A DNA stretch of 64,000 nucleotides, taken from assembly GCA_937915455.1 (NCBI GenBank), contig CALDNN010000225.1:1-64000 (forward strand), given 5' to 3'. The notes beneath the pieces were generated by a model that searched no databases, had not been told where the DNA came from, and worked only from the letters and a program-made list of their open reading frames with translations. The DNA comes from Pelethousia sp002409725. Its GTDB lineage: Bacteria > Bacillota > Clostridia > Christensenellales > CAG-138. The position numbers and the translations under genes were made by a program. Shown piece after piece: positions 31,378 to 37,895 of the stretch (positions are counted from its first letter, which is position 1; every line of letters begins with the position of its first letter).

Positions 31378-32937
31378 ATGACGAAGGAGATGTTTTGTTT
31401 CCAATGCGAACAGACGGCGGGCCAGGTCGGCTGCCAGGGGAAAGCGGGGGTCTGTGGCAAAAAATCCGCCACCGCCGGCATGCAGGATAAACTCACCGGC
31501 GCGATGATCGGCCTGGCGCGGGCGGCCAAGAACGCCCAACCCGGCGCCTCTACCCACAAGGCCGTGATCGAGGGCCTCTTCATGACCGTGACCAACGTCA
31601 GCTTCGACGACGAGGCGCTCTCGCGGCACATCGGGGTGATCGAGGGCGAAAAGCAGGCCCTGGGCGGCGGCGCAGATTACGACCTGAACCTGATATGGGA
31701 GGGCGACGAGGATGTGCGCTCCCTCAAATCCCTGATCCTTTTCGGCCTGCGCGGCATGGCCGCCTATGCCGAACACGCCCTGGTGCTGGGCTATACGGAC
31801 GAGGCTGTGAACGCCTTCTTCTACGAGGCCTTGCGCGCCATCGGCGAGGATTGGGGCATGGCGGAGCTGCTGCCCCTGGTGCTCAAGGTGGGCGAGGTCA
31901 ACCTGAAATGTATGGCCCTGCTCGACCGAGCCAATACGGAAACCTACGGCGCGCCCACGCCCACCGCCGTGCCGCTCACCGTGGAGAAGGGTCCCTTCAT
32001 CGTGATCAGCGGGCACGACCTGCTGGACTTGAAGCTGCTGCTCGAGCAGACCAAGGATAAGGGCATCAACATCTATACCCACGGCGAAATGCTGCCCGCC
32101 CACGCCTATCCCAAGCTTAAGGCCTATCCCCACCTCAAGGGCAACTTTGGCACGGCCTGGCAGAACCAGCAAAAGGAATTTGCCAATATCCCCGGCGCTG
32201 TGCTCTTTACCACCAATTGCCTCATGCCCCCCAAAGAGAGCTATGCGGATCGGGTCTTCGCCACCGGCGTGGTGGCCTTCCCCGGCCTTATCCACATCGG
32301 CGAGGCGCGGGATTTCACGCCCGTGATCGAAAAGGCCCTGGCCCTTAGCGGCTACGCCGAGGATACCGCTTTCACCGGCATCAACGGCGGCAAGGAGGTT
32401 ACCACCGGCTTTGGGCACGACGCAGTCCTCGGCGTAGCGGATCAGGTGATAGCTGCAGTCAAGGCGGGCGCGATCCGCCACTTCTTCCTGGTAGGGGGCT
32501 GTGATGGCGCCAAGCCCGGCCGTAATTATTACACCCGGTTCGTGGAGCAGACCCCGGCCGATACCCTGGTGCTCACCGTAGCCTGTGGCAAATATCGCTT
32601 CAACGACCTGGATCTGGGCATGATCGGCGGCCTGCCGCGCCTGCTCGATATGGGCCAATGTAACGACGCCTACAGCGCTATCCAGGTGGCCCTGGCACTG
32701 GCCAAGGCATTTGATTGCAGCGTGAACGAACTGCCCCTTTCCATGGTACTATCCTGGTATGAACAAAAGGCGGTCTGTATCCTGCTCACGCTGCTTTACC
32801 TGGGTGTGAAGAATATCCGCCTTGGGCCCACCCTGCCCGCTTTCGTTTCCCCCAATGTGCTGTCCTTCCTGGTAGAAAACTACGGCATTGCGCCCATCAC
32901 CACCCCCGAAAAAGACCTCGCGGAGCTGCTCAAATAA
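31378..32937 (+). CDS. hcp: hybrid cluster protein (hydroxylamine/NO reductase)
   Basis: Hcp of 519 residues, which reduces NO and hydroxylamine and protects against nitrosative stress. N-terminal cluster ligands are Cys7, Cys10, Cys19 and Cys26. Hybrid cluster ligands are visible in order: His of ISGHDLLDL, Glu of YTHGEMLPAH, Cys of TTNCLMPP, Cys of GGCDGAKPGRNYY, Cys of VACGKYRFN, and the later Glu/Lys region. It is the short class typical of anaerobes. GGAGG precedes the ATG. Predicted to be activated by the divergent Crp/Fnr regulator. Confidence 0.95.
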   Translation: MTKEMFCFQCEQTAGQVGCQGKAGVCGKKSATAGMQDKLTGAMIGLARAAKNAQPGASTHKAVIEGLFMTVTNVSFDDEALSRHIGVIEGEKQALGGGADYDLNLIWEGDEDVRSLKSLILFGLRGMAAYAEHALVLGYTDEAVNAFFYEALRAIGEDWGMAELLPLVLKVGEVNLKCMALLDRANTETYGAPTPTAVPLTVEKGPFIVISGHDLLDLKLLLEQTKDKGINIYTHGEMLPAHAYPKLKAYPHLKGNFGTAWQNQQKEFANIPGAVLFTTNCLMPPKESYADRVFATGVVAFPGLIHIGEARDFTPVIEKALALSGYAEDTAFTGINGGKEVTTGFGHDAVLGVADQVIAAVKAGAIRHFFLVGGCDGAKPGRNYYTRFVEQTPADTLVLTVACGKYRFNDLDLGMIGGLPRLLDMGQCNDAYSAIQVALALAKAFDCSVNELPLSMVLSWYEQKAVCILLTLLYLGVKNIRLGPTLPAFVSPNVLSFLVENYGIAPITTPEKDLAELLK

Positions 32938-32950
32938 GCCGCTCTCCCCC

Positions 32951-32980
32951 AAACCGGCCCGCCCTATGCTGGCCGGTTTT
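32951..32980 (+). terminator. terminator after hcp
   Basis: Nine-base arms AAACCGGCC / GGCCGGTTT, 11-base loop, ending in TTTT. Confidence 0.75.
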
Positions 32981-33008
32981 GCTGTGCATGGCCTCATCTT
33001 ATATAAAT

Positions 33009-33039
33009 TGTTGACAAATCAACATTCAGACTCTATAAT
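33009..33039 (+). promoter_or_regulatory. consensus promoter with overlapping MarR-type operator
   Basis: TTGACA (33011-33016), 17-base spacer, TATAAT (33034-33039). The inverted repeat TGTTGA-CAAA-TCAACA (33009-33024) covers the -35, in the style of MarR operators, predicting autorepression by the next gene. Confidence 0.75.
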
Positions 33040-33078
33040 CACAAAAGTGCCGCTTGACGGGCGGGAAAGGAGAGGCGC

Positions 33079-33528
33079 ATGGAGGAACGGTTCGAGGCCT
33101 TTGTGGGGCTGATCACGCAGATCTATAAAAGCATACAGAAAATCAAGGGCCTGGAGATGACGGAGCAGGGCCTGCGGGGCAACCATACGATGTGCCTTTA
33201 CAACTTGGGCCGCCATCCCGATGGGCTAACCTGCGCGCAGCTCACCACCCTTTGCGAGGAAGACAAGGCGGCCATCTCCCGCACACTGGCCGAGCTGGAA
33301 ACACGGGGCTATGTGCGCCGCGAAGCGCCGGCGGGCAGCGGGAAGTACCGCGCCAAGCTCTTGCTTACGGAAAAGGGGCAGGTGGTGGCCCGCTTCATCC
33401 GGAAACGGGCGGAAAGCATCGTCGAGCAAGGCGGCGAGGGCCTCACCGACAGCCAGCGCGAGAGCCTATACGCCTCGCTTTTGCTGATCTCACAAAACCT
33501 TCAAAGCCTGCCGGACGAAAACGACTGA
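33079..33528 (+). CDS. MarR-family transcriptional regulator
   Basis: A winged-helix regulator of 149 residues. The DNA-binding part spans about 40-105: GLTCAQLTTLCEEDKAAISRTLAELETRGYV as helix-turn-helix and AKLLLTEKGQ as the wing turn. The flanking N- and C-terminal helices form the dimer. GGAAAGGAG precedes the ATG. It is 38 bases from a degV gene. In several Firmicutes a MarR protein (FabT-like) governs fatty-acid genes; with degV downstream, control of exogenous fatty acid use is plausible but inferred. Confidence 0.88.
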   Translation: MEERFEAFVGLITQIYKSIQKIKGLEMTEQGLRGNHTMCLYNLGRHPDGLTCAQLTTLCEEDKAAISRTLAELETRGYVRREAPAGSGKYRAKLLLTEKGQVVARFIRKRAESIVEQGGEGLTDSQRESLYASLLLISQNLQSLPDEND

Positions 33529-33566
33529 ATTATCTATATCTAAAATAAATTAAAGAGAGGAAGAAT

Positions 33567-34415
33567 ATGACAGTCAAGTTTGTGATCTGTTCCACCGCGG
33601 ATTTTCCCTACCAGGAGGCGCGGGAGCGGGATATAACCCTACTGCCCCTGCACATCACTTTTGGCGAAACATCCTACCGGGACGTGCTGGATATCAGCCA
33701 CAGGGAATTTTACGAAAAACTGATCGAGAGCGACGAATTGCCCAAGACCAGCCAGGTGCCGCCGGTGGATTTTGAGGCGGCCTTCCGCCGCATTATTGAG
33801 GCGGGGGATACGCCCATCGCCGTTACCATTTCGGAAAAGCTCTCCGGCACGGCCCAAAGCGCGCAGATTGCGGCCAAGGAATTCCCGGGCCGTGTCTTCA
33901 CCGTGGATAGCGATAGCGCCTGCATCGGCGAGCAGGTGCTGATCCGCTACGGCCTTCTACTGGCGGAGCAGGGCTTAGAAGCAGCCGCCATTGTGGAAAA
34001 GCTGGAAGAAGCCAAGCGGGAGGTTCACGTGATCGCCCTGCTGGATACCCTAGAGTATTTGAAAAAGGGGGGCCGGATCTCCGCAGCCACGGCCTTTGCC
34101 GGGGGGCTATTGTCTATCAAGCCGGTGGTGGCCGTAGAAGAGGGGGAGATTCGACTCATCGGCAAGGCACGGGGCTCCAAGCAGGGCAACAACCTGCTGC
34201 GTGAGATGATACAAAAGAGCGGCGGTATCGATTTTTCCCGCCCCTTCCTGCTGGCCTATTCCGGCCTTGACGATACCATGCTGCAAAAATACATCAGCGA
34301 CAGCAAGGAACTATGGGAGGATCGGGCGGAACGGCTGCCCATCTGCACCATCGGCAGCACCATCGGTACCCACGCCGGTCCCGGCGCTGTGGCCCTGGCC
34401 TATTTTGCGCCATAA
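33567..34415 (+). CDS. DegV-family fatty-acid-binding protein
   Basis: Third DegV/FakB-like protein of the window, 282 residues. N-terminal ICSTADFPYQ (first strand with the ligand Ser/Thr), VTISEKLSGTAQSAQ near residue 90, LDTLEYLKKGGRIS near 160, LLSIKPVVAVEEGEI, and the C-terminal STIGTHAGPGAVALAYF loop that binds the fatty-acid carboxylate. AGAGAGGAAG precedes the ATG. Cotranscribed with marR and followed by a strong terminator. Confidence 0.9.
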   Translation: MTVKFVICSTADFPYQEARERDITLLPLHITFGETSYRDVLDISHREFYEKLIESDELPKTSQVPPVDFEAAFRRIIEAGDTPIAVTISEKLSGTAQSAQIAAKEFPGRVFTVDSDSACIGEQVLIRYGLLLAEQGLEAAAIVEKLEEAKREVHVIALLDTLEYLKKGGRISAATAFAGGLLSIKPVVAVEEGEIRLIGKARGSKQGNNLLREMIQKSGGIDFSRPFLLAYSGLDDTMLQKYISDSKELWEDRAERLPICTIGSTIGTHAGPGAVALAYFAP

Positions 34416-34435
34416 GGTTGAGGATTGGCGAATAT

Positions 34436-34477
34436 AAAAGGCCCCGCGCCCTCCCTTGGAGGAACGTGGGGCCTTTT
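34436..34477 (+). terminator. terminator after degV
   Basis: Perfect 10-base arms AAAAGGCCCC / GGGGCCTTTT around a partly paired loop. Confidence 0.85.
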
Positions 34478-34487
34478 GCACAGCGCG

Positions 34488-34646
34488 CTAAGATAGGCAC
34501 GTGGGTGGTTCGACGGCCAGGGTCGCCAGGGTATCCCCCAGTTGTGTAAAAAGCAGAGACAAAAACTCAACTTCCTCACGGGAGCGGTCCTGGGCGATGG
34601 CAATGGCCATAGCCGTAACCGCAGCGGCCCATTCGCAGGACGTCAT
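34488..34646 (-). CDS. small conserved protein (DUF6774-like)
   Basis: A 52-residue protein with a strong ribosome site (GAGGTGAT) before the ATG at 34646. It begins MTSCEWAAAVTAMAIAIAQD and contains SLLFTQLGDTLATLAV, which I recall as the pattern of a small clostridial family (DUF6774). One amphipathic and one hydrophobic helix; function unknown. It is convergent with degV. The plus-strand region 34650-34840 opposite its promoter has an open frame with no credible start. Confidence 0.6.
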   Translation of the reverse strand: MTSCEWAAAVTAMAIAIAQDRSREEVEFLSLLFTQLGDTLATLAVEPPTCLS

Positions 34647-34842
34647 AATATCACCTCTGCCTACAATATACGCAGGCCGTGCTCCAAAAGCGCCGAATCA
34701 GTCGTGCGCATCCTGCGCCGGCGCGCCAAGGGCTATACGGCGAGTAATACCATCGTTCTTTACAACGAAGCCGCGCAGCGGATCATCCTGGATAATCTCG
34801 AGGCGATCTTAAGGGGGAAGGTAAGGGGGACAGAACAAAAAA

Positions 34843-34865
34843 CGCGGGGATCAATCATCCCCGCG
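34843..34865 (-). terminator. terminator overlapping the 3' end of the 34851 gene
   Basis: Nine-base arms CGCGGGGAT / ATCCCCGCG, 5-base loop, then six T on the minus strand. The TGA of the gene (34851-34853) starts in the stem and ends in the loop. Confidence 0.85.
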
Positions 34866-35030
34866 CAGTAGGTTCTCTGCATAGTCCCTTAGGCCCGAAT
34901 AGCTGTTGACGCTGTCCGCCCTGGTGCTGATCTGCTCACGCACATAATCCGGCAAAGAATCGAAGTACTTCTTAGCCAGCGGGTCTTGCCGGAGCAGGGC
35001 GTGCATGCTTTTGTATTTTGCTTCCAGCAT
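34851..35030 (-). CDS. small conserved clostridial protein, unknown
   Basis: A 59-residue helical protein. It starts MLEAKYKSMHALLRQDPLAK and contains YFDSLPDYVREQIS, which resembles a small family common in Clostridia with no assigned function. The ATG at 35030 has GGAGGTGA upstream; an in-frame ATG at 35048 lies before that site. No membrane helix. Monocistronic with its own terminator. Confidence 0.65.
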   Translation of the reverse strand: MLEAKYKSMHALLRQDPLAKKYFDSLPDYVREQISTRADSVNSYSGLRDYAENLLRGDD

Positions 35031-35220
35031 AAGCTCACCTCCTACCATAGTTTGCGCAAAAAGGCTCCCGCGAATGCATTCGAGGCCTTTTTTCGGTGAG
35101 CGTTGTTGCCCACGCTATTCAGCGGCCTGTGCACGAAATCCCAGGGCGAAAAACAGTCTACCGGAGTGTTTTCTAATCCACCCTTTAAGTCAATTCAAAT
35201 ATAGCAACCCAAACAAAAAA

Positions 35221-35242
35221 GCAACACCTTGATGGATGTTGC
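35221..35242 (-). terminator. terminator of tRNA-Val
   Basis: GCAACACC / GGATGTTGC stem (one bulge) followed on the minus strand by TTTTTT, directly downstream of the tRNA. Confidence 0.75.
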
Positions 35243-35251
35243 GTTTTTCGG

Positions 35252-35329
35252 TGGTGGGGATGGAGGGACTCGAACCCCCGACCTCTTCGATGTGAGCGAA
35301 GCGCTCTAACCGGCTGAGACTACATCCCC
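35252..35329 (-). tRNA. tRNA-Val (CAC) with an atypical D-stem
   Basis: On the minus strand: acceptor GGGGATG / CATCCCC with discriminator A and encoded CCA; anticodon stem CTTCG/CGAAG with loop CTCACAT, anticodon CAC (Val, GTG); T-arm GGGGG-TTCGAGT-CCCTC. The D-arm reads GTCTCAGCCGGTTAGAGC where GCTCAG...GAGC is expected, so one extra T would bulge from the D-stem. Could be a variant, a decaying gene or a sequence error. Confidence 0.85.
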
Positions 35330-35406
35330 GAACGCATATGATTATAAAGCATGGGAGGCATTTTGGCAAGAGGGGATTTTATCAGCGGCGCACAGGGACG
35401 GGCGCG

Positions 35407-35622
35407 TCAGAAGGTAACGCCGAAGATTTTGCCCAAGAGCAGCAGGGCCAAAGCGCCCAGCACGGAAAAACCCAGGGCTGTGCCCAGGCCCCGGAAAATG
35501 CCCGATATGAAGCTGTTCCAAAGTAGGCGGCGGGTATTGGTGAGCACCTGCGCCAATTCGCGGATGCGGCTTTGCTCAAGCGCGTCTACCAGGTCTGCCG
35601 TCAATTTTTCCCAATCCGTCAT
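35407..35622 (-). CDS. DUF5665-type small membrane protein
   Basis: A 71-residue protein with an N-terminal amphipathic helix (DWEKLTADLVDALEQ). It continues into TNTRRLLWNSFISGIFRGLGTALGF and one transmembrane helix (about 45-66). The R-R-L-L-W...G-x-x-R-G-L-G-T pattern is that of DUF5665, widespread in spore formers. Function unknown. It is divergent from the pdp promoter. Confidence 0.75.
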   Translation of the reverse strand: MTDWEKLTADLVDALEQSRIRELAQVLTNTRRLLWNSFISGIFRGLGTALGFSVLGALALLLLGKIFGVTF

Positions 35623-35678
35623 GATAAAAAGTGTTCCCCGCGGGGCGCACGGCCATACGGGGCGGGCGGCGCTGTGTG

Positions 35679-35707
35679 TTGAAAGCGTCTAGGGAATATG
35701 TTAAAAT
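35679..35707 (+). promoter_or_regulatory. promoter of pdp
   Basis: TTGAAA (35679-35684), 17-base spacer, TAAAAT (35702-35707). A leader hairpin ATGCGCC/GGCGCAT followed by TTT (35731-35753) may attenuate. Confidence 0.65.
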
Positions 35708-35787
35708 GATATTCAGTGAATAGTCTGTGGATGCGCCCGGTTGTGGCGCATTTCGCACTGCATATCACAGAGCTGGAGGGATTGGCT

Positions 35788-37101
35788 ATGCGCATGGTAG
35801 ATTTGATACTGAAAAAACGCGCCGGCGGGGCGCATACCAAAGAGGAACTGGCCTATATTATGAAAGGGCTGGTCGATAAATCCATACCGGATTACCAAAT
35901 ATCCGCCTGGATGATGGCCATTTGCTTTCAGGGTATGGGTGAAGCGGAAACCGCCTACCTCACCGAGGCCATGTGGCATTCGGGCGAGGTGGTGGATCTT
36001 TCCGATTTGCCCGGCGTCAAGCTCGATAAGCACTCCACCGGCGGGGTGGGGGATACAACCACCTTGGTGATCGCGCCCTTGGTGGCCGCCTGCGGCGGCA
36101 CCGTGGCCAAGATGAGCGGCCGGGGTTTGGGCCACACGGGGGGCACACTAGATAAGCTTGAATCCATCCCCGGCGTATCGATCAATGTGGATATCGATTC
36201 CTTCAAGCGCATCGTGCGGCAGATCGGCCTGTGCGTGATCGGCCAAACCGGCGATTTGGTGCCCGCGGATAAAACGATGTACGCCCTTAGGGATGTGACG
36301 GGCACGGTGGAGAGCATCCCCCTCATCGCCTCTAGCGTGATGAGCAAAAAGCTGGCCGCAGGCACGGATGCCATCGTGCTGGATGTGAAGATGGGAAGCG
36401 GCGCGTTCATGCAGACCCTGGACGAGGCCCGGGAATTGGCAAAAACCATGGTGCGCATCGGCGAGCACGTAGGCCGCAAAACCGTGGCTGTGATCACGGA
36501 TATGGATCAGCCCCTGGGCTTGGCCGTGGGTAACGCGCTGGAGGTGCGGGAGGCCGTGGAGCTGCTTCGCGGCAAGATCCCCGAAACCGACCCGCTGTAT
36601 GAGGTCTGCATGCTGCTCGCTTCCCATATGCTGATATTGGGCGGATTGGCCGCCAATGAGCAAGAGGCCGGAGCCAAGCTGCGTGTGGCGCTTGAGAGCG
36701 GCGCGGGCCTAAAAAAGCTTGAGGCCATGCTTGTCTCCCTGGGCGCAGCGCCGGGCTGCCTGGATGATATGGACGCCCTGTGCAAAACCAGGCGGCAAGC
36801 GCCCGTGCTTCTGGCGGAAGCAGGCTATATTGAGGCCATGGAGGCCAATCGCATCGGCTCAGCCGCGCAGATTCTTGGCGCGGGCCGGGCCAAGAAAACG
36901 GACAGCATCGACCCGGCCGTGGGCCTGGTGATGCATAAGCGCCAGGGGGATTACGTAGCCAAGGATGAACCGCTGGCCACCCTTTATGTGAACGACGAGA
37001 CCCGCTTGGAGGAAGCCGCGGCCCTGCTGCGGGGGGCCGTGCGCCTCTCCCCGGAGCAGCCCGCCCGCGCGCCCATGGTGCACGACGTGATCCGGGCCTA
37101 G
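35788..37101 (+). CDS. pdp: pyrimidine-nucleoside phosphorylase
   Basis: Phosphorolyses uridine and (deoxy)thymidine, 437 residues. The family signature SGRGLGHTGGTLDKLESIPG (thymidine/pyrimidine phosphorylase) is at about residue 112. KHSTGGVGDTTTL binds phosphate. The catalytic DVKMGSGAFM follows near 195, and the C-terminal alpha/beta domain ends in HKRQGDYVAKDEPLATLY. The ATG at 35788 is preceded by GGAGGG; an upstream ATG at 35716 is too near the promoter. Pdp rather than DeoA is chosen from length and gram-positive context. Confidence 0.92.
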   Translation: MRMVDLILKKRAGGAHTKEELAYIMKGLVDKSIPDYQISAWMMAICFQGMGEAETAYLTEAMWHSGEVVDLSDLPGVKLDKHSTGGVGDTTTLVIAPLVAACGGTVAKMSGRGLGHTGGTLDKLESIPGVSINVDIDSFKRIVRQIGLCVIGQTGDLVPADKTMYALRDVTGTVESIPLIASSVMSKKLAAGTDAIVLDVKMGSGAFMQTLDEARELAKTMVRIGEHVGRKTVAVITDMDQPLGLAVGNALEVREAVELLRGKIPETDPLYEVCMLLASHMLILGGLAANEQEAGAKLRVALESGAGLKKLEAMLVSLGAAPGCLDDMDALCKTRRQAPVLLAEAGYIEAMEANRIGSAAQILGAGRAKKTDSIDPAVGLVMHKRQGDYVAKDEPLATLYVNDETRLEEAAALLRGAVRLSPEQPARAPMVHDVIRA

Positions 37102-37150
37102 CGCCTTGACGCGGCGATCTTACGACCTTATTGTATAGGAGGATATTAAT

Positions 37151-37786
37151 TTGAGCAGTTCTTTCCTTCCCATGTTCTGGACGATTTATGGTATCGTCAT
37201 GGGCTTTATGCTTCTGCTGGGCATTGGCTTTTACGTGCTTTCCTCCCTGGGCTTCTATGCCATGGCCAAGCGCCGGGGCATCCCCCACCCGGGCCTGGCA
37301 TGGCTACCCATCGGCGGCCAGGCATGGATCATAGGCAGTTTGGCGGATCAATACGCCTATCTGGCCGAGGGCAAAACCAAGCGCCAGCGCGGTCTGCTCC
37401 TGGGGCTGGATATCGGCACGTCCGCCGTGTCTTTATGCTTTCTCGTGCTGCTCATCGTGGCCATTATCAAGGGCCTCACGCCTGAGCTGATGTATGATGA
37501 GTTAGCCTTCGCGCCCTTTATCATGGGTTTTCTGGTGCTGTATTTCCTGCTGCTGGCCATGGCTATCGTTTACGCGGTGTTCTATTATATCGCCCTTTAT
37601 AAGGTGTATAAATCCTGTACCCCGAAGAACGCCACGCTTTATCTGGTGCTTTCCATTGTGGTGAGTGTGACGCAGCCTTTCTTCGTCTTCTTCAGCCGCA
37701 ATAAAGACGAGGGTATGCCGTCCCCGCAGCCTCCTACCGGCGAGGAACCCACGCAGATTACCGCTCCGGACCCGGCGGCGCAATAA
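37151..37786 (+). CDS. polytopic membrane protein, unknown
   Basis: A 211-residue membrane protein with a TTG start at 37151 (GGAGG eight bases upstream). Hydrophobic segments near 8-38, 85-108, 118-145 and 155-175, then a Pro/Thr-rich tail. The segment AMAKRRGIPHPGLAWLPIGG resembles small membrane proteins common in gut Clostridia that are annotated only as hypothetical. It is 49 bases after pdp and may be in its operon. Confidence 0.6.
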   Translation: MSSSFLPMFWTIYGIVMGFMLLLGIGFYVLSSLGFYAMAKRRGIPHPGLAWLPIGGQAWIIGSLADQYAYLAEGKTKRQRGLLLGLDIGTSAVSLCFLVLLIVAIIKGLTPELMYDELAFAPFIMGFLVLYFLLLAMAIVYAVFYYIALYKVYKSCTPKNATLYLVLSIVVSVTQPFFVFFSRNKDEGMPSPQPPTGEEPTQITAPDPAAQ

Positions 37787-37818
37787 GCTAAATCTCGGCA
37801 GCTTGCCGCAAATCGTTT

Positions 37819-37850
37819 ACGAACCGTTAAATTGCAATTTAACGGTTCGT
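37819..37850. terminator. 32-base perfect palindrome before polA
   Basis: Arms ACGAACCGTTAAATTG / CAATTTAACGGTTCGT without a single mismatch. No long T-run follows on either strand (GTGATTTAAT on plus), so it may be a terminator for the upstream gene or a binding site. Confidence 0.55.
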
Positions 37851-37895
37851 GTGATTTAATAAGAAGAACAATATGCAAACAGCGAGGTACGCGCT

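Noticed and set aside
34653..34871. Plus-strand coding frame (…RILRRRAKGYTASNTIVLYNE…)
   Set aside because: Sequence is plausible but there is no ATG/GTG with a ribosome site, and it crosses the terminator and stop of the gene on the other strand.
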